A stretch of DNA of 64,000 nucleotides from Mesobacillus boroniphilus (GTDB lineage: Bacteria > Bacillota > Bacilli > Bacillales > Cytobacillaceae). A model generated the notes under the pieces. The model was not told where the DNA came from. It saw only the letters and a program-made list of their open reading frames with translations, and did not search any database. Each line of letters opens with the position of its first letter. Positions within the stretch are counted from its first letter, which is position 1. The position numbers and the translations under genes were made by a program. Below are positions 50,023 through 59,054 of this stretch, piece after piece. The stretch is from the NCBI RefSeq assembly GCF_018424685.1, contig NZ_QTKX01000001.1, positions 2,108,001 through 2,172,000 of the forward strand. Reading direction: 5' to 3'.

Positions 50023-51045
50023 TTATTTCCTTCCATTTATCTGAAAAAGGATCATTTCAATCAACATCTCTTTTTTCATGCCGCCTGTTTTCATTTGGTA
50101 ATCAGCATCAGCAAGAAGCTTCATAATCCTGGTTAATTCTTCATCTGAAAATGCCCCTGCCTGCCCGGCAGCCAGCTTTACCCTGAATGGGTGAATTTTC
50201 AACGTTCCCGCAATCTGCTGCTGACCGTAGCCTTTGCGTGCCAATTCCTTCACTTGGTAAATCAGCCTGAATTGGCCTGTAATAACTGCAAGGATTTTAA
50301 TCGGTTCTTCATTTTGTTTTAAAAGATCATAATAAATTCTTAAGGCAGACTCAACATTGCGATGTACAACCTTGTCGACCAGCGAGAAAATATTTTGTTC
50401 CAACGACCTTGCAGTTAGACGGTCGACAATTTCCTTACTGATTGGCTGGTTTTCTCCGGCATAAAGCGCTAGTTTATCGATTTCAGAAGTCAGCATGAAC
50501 AAATTCGTTCCTGCAAGCGTCAATAGAAGCTCGATTGCATCATTTTCAATCACAGCACCATTTACCTCAGCACGTTCTTTTACCCAGGCTTTTGTTTCTG
50601 GTTCACTCAGCTTCTTGGCTTCGATGACCGTAGCTTTCCGCTTTAACTCCTTGGTCACTTTCTTTCGTTCGTCCAGCTTCTCATATGGAGCAGAAAAAAC
50701 AACGATTGAATAGGGGGCAGGCTGTGAAAGATATTCCTCTAGTTTCGCTAAGTTATGTTCAACCTTTCCTTTTGACTTTTCCGATGTCAAAAATACAGGA
50801 TTCTGCAGGATGACCAACCGTTTCTCTCCCATGAACGGGAAGGTTTCAGCGTCTTCCAGTGCTGCCTCGATTGGTGTTTCTTCTAAATCGTACACCGAGA
50901 AATTAAAATCTTTTTCTTCGTCATCCAAAACATTGTCCACCAGAAGCTGCCTTGTTTCATTTATTAAAAAGGTTTCAGTTCCAAACATTAAATAGACAGG
51001 ATCCACCTGTTTTTTGCTGATTTTTTTCCAAATGTCCAATACCAC
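50023..51045 (-). CDS. holA: DNA polymerase III delta subunit
   Basis: Clamp-loader subunit that opens the sliding clamp. The 340-residue protein has an N-terminal AAA-like domain (no functional Walker A, as normal for delta) starting VDPVYLMFGTETFLINE near 16-32, MGEKRLVILQ near 71-80, a middle helical domain, and a C-terminal collar domain (HPFRVKLAAGQA). The start is GTG at 51045 with a GGAGCGG site, matching the MVxDxWK beginning of B. subtilis YqeN. It ends at the shared terminator. Confidence 0.93.
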   Translation of the reverse strand: MVLDIWKKISKKQVDPVYLMFGTETFLINETRQLLVDNVLDDEEKDFNFSVYDLEETPIEAALEDAETFPFMGEKRLVILQNPVFLTSEKSKGKVEHNLAKLEEYLSQPAPYSIVVFSAPYEKLDERKKVTKELKRKATVIEAKKLSEPETKAWVKERAEVNGAVIENDAIELLLTLAGTNLFMLTSEIDKLALYAGENQPISKEIVDRLTARSLEQNIFSLVDKVVHRNVESALRIYYDLLKQNEEPIKILAVITGQFRLIYQVKELARKGYGQQQIAGTLKIHPFRVKLAAGQAGAFSDEELTRIMKLLADADYQMKTGGMKKEMLIEMILFQINGRK

Positions 51046-51397
51046 TTTATTCCGCTCCGTTCAATCCAGTTTTGCCATATATCTATCGTAAAGAAGCTTG
51101 GACATTTTGACAAGCATTCTAAGGGAATTGGCCGCACCTTTCCGGACCAATTCCCTTATTTATATTGAACGCTGTGATATAAGGCCTAGGATACTTATAT
51201 CTCAGCGGTGCATCTTGGTAAGATTATTTTAGCCGCAGGCGGGAAAAGTATTTGTGTCAACTCTTGGTACATTGGCACACATATAGGAATGGCACCAGAA
51301 TTGTTCTGATTTTTTCAAAACAATGCTGTGCAGACAACACTGGATTTTTTAATTTGTATCGCTTATACTATTATAGAATTAATAGGGGGGATTGACT
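51046..51397. other. Gap between holA and yqzM
   Basis: No coding region. It contains a perfect 11-bp hairpin AAGGGAATTGG / CCAATTCCCTT at 51121-51157 with a 15-base loop, of unclear direction: the T-rich side faces plus, but no plus-strand gene precedes it. Promoters for the divergent holA and yqzM must lie here; I could not assign them with confidence. Confidence 0.5.
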
Positions 51398-51532
51398 GTG
51401 AATCAATTCGAAGAGAATGTCCAAAGCAATCGTAATGACGCTGTTGACTCAGGTGTTGGATTCATCGTTTCTTTTGGATTCTTTGCAACAATGTTCATTA
51501 TTGCGACAGTCGTGCAGTTAATCGGGAGTTAA
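51398..51532 (+). CDS. yqzM: YqzM family small membrane protein
   Basis: A 44-residue protein, MNQFEENVQSNRNDAVDSG followed by one membrane helix (about 20-40). It matches YqzM, found between holA and comEC in Bacillus. Function unknown. The start is GTG at 51398 after AGGGGGG. It has its own terminator. Confidence 0.88.
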   Translation: MNQFEENVQSNRNDAVDSGVGFIVSFGFFATMFIIATVVQLIGS

Positions 51533-51558
51533 TCACGGCTACATAGGATAAACTTTTG

Positions 51559-51592
51559 GAGACTGCATTTTACTAAAATGCAGTCTCTTTTC
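51559..51592 (+). terminator. Terminator of yqzM
   Basis: Stem GAGACTGCATTTTA / TAAAATGCAGTCTC (51559-51587), 1-base centre, followed by TTTTC. Confidence 0.9.
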
Positions 51593-51640
51593 ATGTTCTT
51601 GTGATTATTAGGGGAGAGAACAGTTTGCTCTTGTTATATA

Positions 51641-53989
51641 CTATGGAAACTGGGTCATAAACGTTCCTGAATTGCCTTTAAACTTGTAAATGATTGCGCC
51701 GTCTTCATCAGTCCTGAAAATCTGGGTGCCACGCTCCTCTAACCTTCTGATGACTTCCTTGCCAGGATGGCCATACCTGTTTTTCTCTCCTACGGAAATG
51801 ACTGCAAAATCTGGGTTTGTTCTCTCCAGGAAAAGTTCTGAACTGGAATATTTGCTGCCATGATGTCCAACCTTCAAAACGTCTATGTCGATGTCCTTGA
51901 TTTTCCTGACTATCGAGTTTTCGCCTTCATTGCCCAAGTCACCTGTAAAAAGCCACTTTTTTCCGCCAATAGCTGCCTGCAGCACAATTGACTGGTCGTT
52001 TCGCTCTCCAGTGATTTCACTTGGATTAAGAATGAAAAAATCTCCTGCTGCGGTTTTCCATCCTGTACCCATTCCAGCTAAATAAATGTCTATTCCCTCC
52101 TCATTGGCAATGTTCATAATAGATTGCTCTAGATCTGATCTGTCTGATACACGAGGTATTATCAGTTGTTTTACCCTTATTTCCTCCAACAAAGCAATAG
52201 CTCCACCTACATGGTCCGCATCCCCGTGGGTCAAAATCAATTTATCGACAGTCCTTATCCCTGAACTTTTTAAGAATGGAACAACGATTTTTTTGCCTGG
52301 ATCATATGCACTGCCTCTCTGCTGCCAGTTTTCTTTTTCAAATGGCAAGACACCTCCTGTATCTATAAGATAATTCCCCTGATTATACGGCATTCTGATG
52401 AAGATGCTGTCACCCTGACCGACATCGAGGAAGGTGATTTGCCCATATGGGTTTATAAACGGCAATACTATTTGCATGATTAGAGGAAGGATCGGAAAGG
52501 CAAATAGCCATAGAGGAGGCTTTGATTTTTTTAAAATAAAACCTTCCCATTTGAAAAAAAATAGCGGAATCAAAATCATTTGCACAATCAGTAAGAATGG
52601 CTCCAGCTTACCAATGATGATCGTCGACATCGGGAGCTTTGACAAATATATGGCCAAAAAGTTCACATGATGAACCAGATTCTCCAGAAAGGATAAATAA
52701 ATTGAAGGCAACGCTCCCAAAATCAACAAAATAATATAAGAAATCAACAAAAGTGGCAGCAATACAATTGAAAATAGCGGGACGAAAAGGAGATTGGCGA
52801 AAATCGATATGGCAGAGACTTCATAAAAAGAGGCGAGGATGATTGGGAGACTTGAGACCTGAGCTATAAAAGAGGCAGCAGCAGTTTGTTTTATAAACGA
52901 TGTAAAATCTTTAAGTATAACAGGTGCTGATATCACCAGGGAGAAGCTGACAGCGAATGAGAGCTGAAATCCGGTATCAAAAATGAAACTGGGCTGTAAA
53001 AATGCCATGATCATAAAAGCTGCTGAAACTGCGTCAAGTGGCACCATTCTAAGCGCAAAACGCCTCGACCCGATCAACATGAACAGCATGACTGCCGACC
53101 TGACAACCGGAGGAGAAAGCCCCGTAATAACTGTGTAAACAGGCAAGAAGGACATTAATAAAATTTCAGTCTTTTCCTTCGTCACCCCTACTCTGATACA
53201 AATAAAATAAATCATACCTGTGAGCAACCCAACATGAAGGCCTGAAATTGCCAGTAAATGGACGATCCCTATCTTCTGGTAAGAACGTTCTGTTTCGGTA
53301 TTGAAGAGATTTCTATCGCCGAAAATAAGTGCAGCGGCAAGTGCAGAAGTTTCCTCTGACAATGTATTTCTTATCCTTGCAATTTCTTTATGTCTGAAGG
53401 CTTTTAATTCAGTGACTATACTATCTGATTGTTTATAGCATGTTTCCAGAGATAATTTATCGACATCTAAAATCCAGGATATTTTATTCCGTTGAAGATA
53501 ATTTTTGTAATCGAATGCATTGGGATTTCGGGCAGGTGATGGACTATTGAGGACCCCTGAAGCTGAACAGGCCATTCCAGGTGTGAGAAGTGTTTGAATT
53601 AATTGTTGTTCGGTATTTGACTTAATTTTGTATTTGACGACCACTTTTTCATTAGAAGGAACTGCTTTAGTGTAAGCAGAAAGCAAGTCACCATCCAGGT
53701 GGATTTCATCATCAAATAAAAGGAGGAAGTTTTTTTCGACCCCGGTATAAACAGTTTCAAGGCGATCCGAGTCAGAATACCCCACAGCCATAAAAATGAG
53801 ATAGCAACCCGCCATAATCACCAGAGTGGAGGAGGGGAGTTTCTTCAGCTTTTTTAACAGGGCAATGCCAAGCACGAACAATCCCCCGTATATGAGCTCA
53901 TTTTCGGTGATAGTCAGCAGCCCCAATAAGGAGACAGCTGCAAGGTAAAACAGCTGCCCTTTTAAAGGCCTTAACGGATTTAGCATCAT
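51641..53989 (-). CDS. comEC: DNA uptake channel ComEC
   Basis: Polytopic membrane protein that carries single-stranded DNA into the cell in competence. The 782-residue protein has N-terminal helices, an extracellular OB-like domain (about 60-190), the competence domain with many helices (about 220-500, with HLLAISGLHVGLLTG near 248-262), and a C-terminal metallo-beta-lactamase-like nuclease domain: LTHGDADHVGGA near 604-615 and VGHHGSKYSSSE near 695-706. ATG at 53989 with AAGGA upstream. Last gene of the comE operon. Confidence 0.94.
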   Translation of the reverse strand: MMLNPLRPLKGQLFYLAAVSLLGLLTITENELIYGGLFVLGIALLKKLKKLPSSTLVIMAGCYLIFMAVGYSDSDRLETVYTGVEKNFLLLFDDEIHLDGDLLSAYTKAVPSNEKVVVKYKIKSNTEQQLIQTLLTPGMACSASGVLNSPSPARNPNAFDYKNYLQRNKISWILDVDKLSLETCYKQSDSIVTELKAFRHKEIARIRNTLSEETSALAAALIFGDRNLFNTETERSYQKIGIVHLLAISGLHVGLLTGMIYFICIRVGVTKEKTEILLMSFLPVYTVITGLSPPVVRSAVMLFMLIGSRRFALRMVPLDAVSAAFMIMAFLQPSFIFDTGFQLSFAVSFSLVISAPVILKDFTSFIKQTAAASFIAQVSSLPIILASFYEVSAISIFANLLFVPLFSIVLLPLLLISYIILLILGALPSIYLSFLENLVHHVNFLAIYLSKLPMSTIIIGKLEPFLLIVQMILIPLFFFKWEGFILKKSKPPLWLFAFPILPLIMQIVLPFINPYGQITFLDVGQGDSIFIRMPYNQGNYLIDTGGVLPFEKENWQQRGSAYDPGKKIVVPFLKSSGIRTVDKLILTHGDADHVGGAIALLEEIRVKQLIIPRVSDRSDLEQSIMNIANEEGIDIYLAGMGTGWKTAAGDFFILNPSEITGERNDQSIVLQAAIGGKKWLFTGDLGNEGENSIVRKIKDIDIDVLKVGHHGSKYSSSELFLERTNPDFAVISVGEKNRYGHPGKEVIRRLEERGTQIFRTDEDGAIIYKFKGNSGTFMTQFP

Positions 53990-54011
53990 ATTTTTTATTC
54001 CTTAATTTTTG

Positions 54012-54425
54012 TTATTTGGATAAGTGGACAACCTCTACATCCCTTAAGAACAAATCATTATACTTGTTAGGATAGGCACTGCGGTACACGATTCTTGTGA
54101 TTCCTGACTGTGCGAGTGTCTTGGAGCATTTTTCGCAAGGCTCGTGGGTTACGAAGGCTGTTGCTCCCTTTAAAAGCCCTCTGTCTGCATGGAGGACTGC
54201 ATTTTCTTCTGCGTGCAAGGTCCGGATGCATCTTCCCTGCTCGTTAATCAGGCAGCCGACATCCTCACAGTGGTCATGGCCATGTATGGAGCCGTTGTAA
54301 CCAGTTGATACAATGTGCTTGTCCTTTACAATGACACATCCTACATGCAGCCTTGGGCAGGTAGAGCGTGTCCCAACTTCTTTTGCGATATCCAAAAAGT
54401 ATTCATCCCAACTCTTTCGTTCCAT
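54012..54425 (-). CDS. comEB: dCMP deaminase ComEB, short form
   Basis: Zinc deoxycytidylate deaminase that converts dCMP to dUMP for dTTP synthesis; in the comE operon but not required for transformation. The 137 residues contain the catalytic HAEENAV near 84-90 and the zinc PCEKC near 113-117, plus the second site HGHDHCEDVGC. B. subtilis ComEB is about 50 residues longer at the C-terminus; this one stops directly after the deaminase fold. ATG 54425 after GGGGGAA. Follows comEA. Confidence 0.9.
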   Translation of the reverse strand: MERKSWDEYFLDIAKEVGTRSTCPRLHVGCVIVKDKHIVSTGYNGSIHGHDHCEDVGCLINEQGRCIRTLHAEENAVLHADRGLLKGATAFVTHEPCEKCSKTLAQSGITRIVYRSAYPNKYNDLFLRDVEVVHLSK

Positions 54426-54534
54426 GATGTATTCCCCCTTAAAGAGCACAAAATATGTACAGCTATTTTTTTAAAAAAACCTTTCCTTGTTTCTAATTTT
54501 AATGCTTATCATCAAAGAGTCAATTTCAATGCAG

Positions 54535-55143
54535 CTACTTTACCGAAATCAGGTCCTTCAATTTTTCGAATGTTTTATCACCTATTCCGCTGATCTCTTT
54601 TAAATCCTCGATTGACTTGTAAGGACCGTTCGATTCGCGATATTCAATTATGGCCTCTGCTTTTGCAGGACCTATCCCCGGCAATGTCTGGAGCTCACTG
54701 GATTGAGCAGAATTCAGGTTCACTGTCCCCTTCCCTGCAGCCTCCCCTGCCTTTACCGGCAGAGCAGCTTCAACATTCTCGCCGATTCTCGGTACATATA
54801 TGGCCATTTCATCCTGAACATACAGCGCGAAATTGATGGCAGCCGTATCGGCGTCCTCCACTAGCCCTCCTGCCCGTTCGATTAGGTCAACCACCCTTCC
54901 TCCCTCATGAATTTCATATACACCTGGGTTAACGACAGCGCCTTTGATATCAGCCATCATGATTATTGCTTTTTTTACTGCAATCTTTTCATCCATGTTA
55001 GCTTCGACATCCGCAACCATTGCTAAAGCTCCTTCATTCACTTCAGTCAATTCCCCTTCTTTATCGAAGGAGGTATAAAGAAAAAATAATACAGCCGCTA
55101 TTCCTGCAATAACATAGAATTTGTTTTCTCTGATCCAGTCCAC
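54535..55143 (-). CDS. comEA: DNA receptor ComEA
   Basis: Membrane-anchored receptor that binds double-stranded DNA at the cell surface in competence. The 202-residue protein has an N-terminal membrane helix (about 9-26), an SLBB-type domain (KGAVVNPGVYEIHEGGRVVDL, about 68-120), a linker, and a C-terminal helix-hairpin-helix domain with LQTLPGIGPAKAEAIIEYR near 153-171 and LKEISGIGDKTFEKL near 182-196. The start is GTG at 55143 with AAGGTG upstream. First gene of comEA-comEB-comEC. Confidence 0.94.
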   Translation of the reverse strand: MDWIRENKFYVIAGIAAVLFFLYTSFDKEGELTEVNEGALAMVADVEANMDEKIAVKKAIIMMADIKGAVVNPGVYEIHEGGRVVDLIERAGGLVEDADTAAINFALYVQDEMAIYVPRIGENVEAALPVKAGEAAGKGTVNLNSAQSSELQTLPGIGPAKAEAIIEYRESNGPYKSIEDLKEISGIGDKTFEKLKDLISVK

Positions 55144-55231
55144 AAACGGTCAACACCTTTCTATATGTCATAAACTAAAATTTGAAATCATATGGATATA
55201 GGAGAATAAATGTACGAAGGAGGGAAGGGTT

Positions 55232-56053
55232 ATGAAAATAGGGATTATAGGCACAGGGAATATGGGGAGAATTCTCGCCGAAGCTCTCATTGATGGGAAT
55301 GCCGTTTCCCCTTCTTCATTGATGATTACAAATAGGACATTATCAAAAGCTTTAGAGATTCAAAAAATATATCCAGGCTTATCAGTTGGAAAGAATGCGG
55401 TAGAAGTTGCTGAAAACGCTGATGCCATTTTCGTATGCGTGAAGCCTCATAATGTTTTGGGAGTCCTAGAGACCATTAATCCTGTACTCACAAAGGATAA
55501 ATGTGTCATCTCAATAACAAGCCCAATCAGTGTTGGGCAAATTGAAAGCAAAGTGGATTGTTCTGTCATGAGGATCATTCCAAGCATTACGAACAGAGCC
55601 CTTGCTGGTGTTTCACTTTTCTCCTTTGGAACTCGATGCACAACGGAATGGAGGGAAGCATTATTTACCCTATTCAAAAAGGTATCTGTTCCACTGGAAA
55701 TCGAGGAGAATATTACGAGAGTGGCATCAGATATTGTCAGCTGCGGTCCGGCTTTCTTCAGTCATCTTGTCCAGAGTTTTATCAATGCTGCTGTCAAGGA
55801 AACGGAAATTGACCAGGAAACTGCCACCAAACTATCAAGTGAGATGCTAATTGGTTTAGGGGAACTTCTGAGTCAAAATCATTATACTTTGCAAACTTTA
55901 AAGGAAAAGGTCATCGTTAAAGGCGGCATAACAGGAGAAGGAATCAATGTACTGGAAAGTGAAACGGGAGATATGTTTGAACAATTATTTCAGGCAACAC
56001 ACAAAAAATTCGCAAAAGAACTGGAAAAAACCGAGGAACAATTCGGTCCTTAA
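55232..56053 (+). CDS. comER: Late competence protein ComER
   Basis: Pyrroline-5-carboxylate reductase family protein, divergent from comEA. The 273 residues start with a Rossmann motif IGIIGTGNMGRILAEAL near 3-19 and have the P5CR-like segments VCVKPHNV and VMRIIPSITNRA. It differs from ProC in the C-terminal part, and in B. subtilis it is linked to sporulation and biofilm rather than proline synthesis. ATG at 55232 follows GAAGGAGGGAAGG. The gap of 88 bases to comEA holds both promoters; I see no convincing ComK boxes. Confidence 0.88.
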   Translation: MKIGIIGTGNMGRILAEALIDGNAVSPSSLMITNRTLSKALEIQKIYPGLSVGKNAVEVAENADAIFVCVKPHNVLGVLETINPVLTKDKCVISITSPISVGQIESKVDCSVMRIIPSITNRALAGVSLFSFGTRCTTEWREALFTLFKKVSVPLEIEENITRVASDIVSCGPAFFSHLVQSFINAAVKETEIDQETATKLSSEMLIGLGELLSQNHYTLQTLKEKVIVKGGITGEGINVLESETGDMFEQLFQATHKKFAKELEKTEEQFGP

Positions 56054-56108
56054 AAGATTTCTCTATTAATCCTTATAATCCTTCCATATAAATGTGACAA
56101 ATTTAGTA

Positions 56109-56158
56109 CAAAAAAGAGGGTGTCCCAAAATAAAAACTTTTGGGCACCCTCTTTTTTA
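56109..56158. terminator. Terminator after comER (bidirectional)
   Basis: Stem AAAAAAGAGGGTG / CACCCTCTTTTTT with an inner CCCAAAA / TTTTGGG, T-run on both strands (56110-56157). Confidence 0.9.
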
Positions 56159-56180
56159 GGACGGATTGTAAAAATAGTCC

Positions 56181-56432
56181 GTTGATTTCCGTTCCAGGCG
56201 CTTCGCTTTCCGCGGGAAGAATTATAAAAAAGCCCCAACTGCCGGCTTTTTCAAAAGGCGAATTCTTCCTCGGGGCTGGCGGTGAGCCTCCTCACCGCCG
56301 TTGGCGTCTGCGGAGTCTTACCTGTCCAGCTGATCCCGCAGGACACTGATTGGCTTCCTCGAATCTGCCCTTACAAGATGGAAATGCGTTTGCATTTTCG
56401 GAGGAGTCTTCGCGCCTTCCACTCCAATCAAC
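56181..56432. repeat. Dispersed palindromic element (type 2), long copy
   Basis: About 252 bases bounded by GTTGATT and AATCAAC. It begins GTTGATTTCCGTTCCAGGCG, has inner CTTCGCTTTCCGCGGG, GCGGTGAGCCTCCTCACCGC, and ends GCGCCTTCCACTCCAATCAAC. Similar elements are frequent in Bacillaceae genomes. It is longer than usual in the middle and lies between convergent comER and yqeM. Bases 56433-56509 hold nothing clear. Confidence 0.8.
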
Positions 56433-56509
56433 TCAGAGTTTTATATTAATGCTCACTTCTATTGTTTTGACTAAATTCAATTGAACTTTTGAGTGTGCAT
56501 TTTCCCTAT

Positions 56510-57256
56510 TCACAACTTTTTCATAGCAAAAAACAACCGTTCTGCTGTTGGCTCTGGGGGTTTCATGGTGTAGTCCCCGGTAACCTCAATACTCACAAAG
56601 CCCGCCTGCTCTAACCATTTTACATAAGAATCCTCGGGATATGTACGCTGGAAATGCAGTTCATCAACTCGATCATATTTTCCGGATAATTCATCCAGGA
56701 CGAAGAAAGTAAGCTCATGTTCAACACTGTGAGCACCTTCCCCCTTGAAGCTATTCCATATATAAGTGATTTCTTCATCATCCCAGGTAAATGTAGCATC
56801 TGCAAAAATGTGCTCCATTTTATAAACAGAATGGACATCAAACAGAAATAAGCCCCCTTTTTTTAAAAGGCGGTACACCCCTTCGAATGTCTGTCGGACT
56901 GCCTGTTCATCCTCTAAATAATTTAGGGAATCACAAAAGATGCCAACGATATCAAATTCACCTAAATCATCAAGCACAGTCATGTCCTGCTGAAAAAATT
57001 GTATTGGCAACGATAGCACCTGAGCTTTCGCCTGGGCTACCGAGAGCATATCCGTAGATAAATCCGCGCCGGTTACATCAAAGTCTTTTTGCGAAAATCT
57101 TACGGATAACTCCCCGGTGCCGCAAGCGAGGTCGAGGAGCTTCATCCCGTTCACTTGAAATTTTTCTTTGTATGCCTCTACAATCGCAACCCATTCGTCA
57201 TAGGGAACATCCTGCATAAGCTCATCATACAAATAAGCGAACCGCTCGTAAGACAT
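56510..57256 (-). CDS. yqeM: Class I SAM-dependent methyltransferase YqeM
   Basis: Methyltransferase of 248 residues with the SAM motif LLDLACGTGELSVRFS near 40-55 and DVTGADLSTDML near 60-71; the C-terminal half forms the Methyltransf_25-type cap. Substrate unknown. Its ATG shares bases with the rsfS stop (TAATG), giving coupled translation. Last gene of the yqeG-yqeM operon. No clear terminator directly follows; the comER hairpin downstream could serve. Confidence 0.88.
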   Translation of the reverse strand: MSYERFAYLYDELMQDVPYDEWVAIVEAYKEKFQVNGMKLLDLACGTGELSVRFSQKDFDVTGADLSTDMLSVAQAKAQVLSLPIQFFQQDMTVLDDLGEFDIVGIFCDSLNYLEDEQAVRQTFEGVYRLLKKGGLFLFDVHSVYKMEHIFADATFTWDDEEITYIWNSFKGEGAHSVEHELTFFVLDELSGKYDRVDELHFQRTYPEDSYVKWLEQAGFVSIEVTGDYTMKPPEPTAERLFFAMKKL

Positions 57257-57609
57257 TAATTAAGCTCACTCTGTACATTTTCGATCGGTGCATCTCCCCA
57301 TAGGCGCTCAAGGTTATAGTAGCTTCGCTCTTCTTTGTGGAAGACATGGACAACAACATCACCGATATCGATCAGCACCCACCTTGCTTCGTCAAAACCT
57401 TCCATCCTCTTAAGGTTATGTCCCTGCTCTTCTGCTTTTTCCCTTATTTCACGGGCAATGGCCTGAACCTGCTTATCAGAATTCCCGTGGCAGATGATGA
57501 AATAATCGGCAATCAATGAGATACCTTTCATATTCAGTACCATAATATCTTCTGCTCTTTTATCGTCCGCTGCTTTTACCGCTGTCATTAATAATTCACG
57601 TTCACTCAT
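57256..57609 (-). CDS. rsfS: Ribosome silencing factor RsfS
   Basis: Binds ribosomal protein L14 and blocks subunit joining when nutrients run short. The 117-residue protein contains the family's DYFIICHGNSDKQVQAI near 40-56 and EGFDEARWVLIDIGDVVVHVF near 75-95. I start at ATG 57609, 8 bases after AGGAGG. It follows yqeK by 4 bases. Confidence 0.95.
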   Translation of the reverse strand: MSERELLMTAVKAADDKRAEDIMVLNMKGISLIADYFIICHGNSDKQVQAIAREIREKAEEQGHNLKRMEGFDEARWVLIDIGDVVVHVFHKEERSYYNLERLWGDAPIENVQSELN

Positions 57610-57613
57610 TAAA

Positions 57614-58180
57614 TCAACCTCCTGAATTTTGTACGATGCTGTTGTATGCATTGAATGTATCTGGAAAGACCGGCTGGTTTTTCTTCATTAAAAATTGAAT
57701 CGTATTTTTCATGGATTGGATCAATGCTCTGTCCAAATCATCCTCTGCCAGTTCCCTGACTTCTTCCACTCCTGGAAAATGGCGGCCGGGCTCAATATAG
57801 TCAGCCAGATAGATCACTTTATCCAGAAGCGTCATGCCAATCCTTCCCGATGTATGGTACCGGATTGCATCAAGGATTTCCTTATCGTCGATTCCAGCTT
57901 CCTTTTCTGCGAGGAACGCACCTACTGGCGCATGCCAGAGCTCGCTGTTAAACTCGAGCAAGATTGCAGGCATTTTTTGTTCCTCGATGATCTGTCTCAT
58001 CTCATCTTTCGGGCGGAATTTAGCATAATCATGAAAAATAGCAGCCAGTTCCGCTTTCTTTATATCTGCTCCATATTTCTCGGCCAGCTTGATGGCTGTC
58101 CCCATCACGCCAAGAGTATGCTGATAACGGTGTTCAGTTAGTTGTGGCTTCACAATCTGAAGTGCTTGTTCACGTTCCAT
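57614..58180 (-). CDS. yqeK: Ap4A hydrolase YqeK (HD domain)
   Basis: HD-domain metal phosphohydrolase that splits diadenosine tetraphosphate symmetrically. The 188-residue protein shows YQHTLGVMGTAIKLAEKYG near 20-38, AAIFHDYAKFRPKDEM near 46-61 (HD pair), and RYHTSGRIGMTLLDKVIYLADYIEP. Start at ATG 58180, which is 10 bases after GAGGAG; the ATG at 58189 is too close to the site. It overlaps nadD by 11 bases. Confidence 0.93.
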   Translation of the reverse strand: MEREQALQIVKPQLTEHRYQHTLGVMGTAIKLAEKYGADIKKAELAAIFHDYAKFRPKDEMRQIIEEQKMPAILLEFNSELWHAPVGAFLAEKEAGIDDKEILDAIRYHTSGRIGMTLLDKVIYLADYIEPGRHFPGVEEVRELAEDDLDRALIQSMKNTIQFLMKKNQPVFPDTFNAYNSIVQNSGG

Positions 58181-58739
58181 ATAAACCATGCTCCTCTATA
58201 TAAACCCTAACCGGATCAGGCAGCAGATAGCGTATGCTTCTACCGTCCCTTACTCTTTCTCTAATCATGCTTGATGAGATATCCATTTGTGGTGTCTCTG
58301 CATAAAGAATATCATATGGTGAGTCAGTCGTGTAAGCTGGCCTGCTGACACCCACAAACTTGACCATTTTCAATAGTTCATCTATTTTGTGCCATTTGGG
58401 CAGATACTCAACCATATCACCACCAATGATAAAATGGAAATCGGTTTCTTTATACATATCTTTTAATATTCTCATCGTTTCATACGTGTAAGATGGACCA
58501 CTTCTATCTAGTTCTGCTCTTTCAATCCTGAAATGCTGGTTATCAGCAATAGCCAGCTCGAGCATAGCCACCCTGTCTGAATGGCTGATCGGCTCATCTA
58601 CTGTTTTGTGCGGCGGTACCTGGTTTGGCATGAACCAAACCTCATCTAGTCCATAAGCATGAAGCACTTCATTCGCAATAACTAAATGTCCGGTATGCGG
58701 CGGGTTGAAGGTTCCGCCTAAAATGCCAACTTTTTTCAA
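58170..58739 (-). CDS. nadD: Nicotinate-nucleotide adenylyltransferase
   Basis: Joins nicotinate mononucleotide and ATP to deamido-NAD in NAD synthesis. The 189 residues carry the nucleotidyltransferase signature GILGGTFNPPHTGHL near 5-19 and the C-terminal ISSSMIRERVRDG near 153-165. The start is TTG at 58739 after GGGAGG. Overlaps yqeK; follows yhbY by 18 bases. Confidence 0.95.
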   Translation of the reverse strand: MKKVGILGGTFNPPHTGHLVIANEVLHAYGLDEVWFMPNQVPPHKTVDEPISHSDRVAMLELAIADNQHFRIERAELDRSGPSYTYETMRILKDMYKETDFHFIIGGDMVEYLPKWHKIDELLKMVKFVGVSRPAYTTDSPYDILYAETPQMDISSSMIRERVRDGRSIRYLLPDPVRVYIEEHGLYGT

Positions 58740-58757
58740 ACAGGCACCTCCCAGTAT

Positions 58758-59051
58758 TTATCTTGGAAGAACGAGTTGCTTATTTTCACGGGACTCTTTA
58801 TATAAAACAATGGTATTACCGATAACCTGGACAAGTTCTGCTTTAGCACCGCGGGAAAGCTGTTCAGCAACTGTATCCCTATCCTCGTCACAGTTTTGCA
58901 GGATGCTTACCTTGATCAACTCTCTAGCTTCCAGCACATCTGCAATTTGCTTGATCATATTTTCATTAACCCCACCTTTTCCAACTTGAAAAATTGGAGT
59001 AAGATGATGGGCTTTCGATCTTAAAAAACGTTTTTGCTTACCTGTTAACAT
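58758..59051 (-). CDS. yhbY: Ribosome assembly RNA-binding protein YhbY
   Basis: CRM-domain RNA-binding protein (YqeI) linked to 50S assembly. The 97 residues show the CRM pattern LTGKQKRFLRSKAHHLTPIFQVGKGG near 2-27 (GKGG loop) and end with GNTIVLYKES. ATG 59051 follows AGGAGG, which overlaps the end of aroE. Operon member. Confidence 0.94.
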   Translation of the reverse strand: MLTGKQKRFLRSKAHHLTPIFQVGKGGVNENMIKQIADVLEARELIKVSILQNCDEDRDTVAEQLSRGAKAELVQVIGNTIVLYKESRENKQLVLPR

Positions 59052-59054
59052 ATG

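Noticed and set aside
55144..55231. ComK boxes between comEA and comER
   Set aside because: AT-rich sequence is present, but I cannot find two AAAAN5TTTT half-sites at the right helical spacing.
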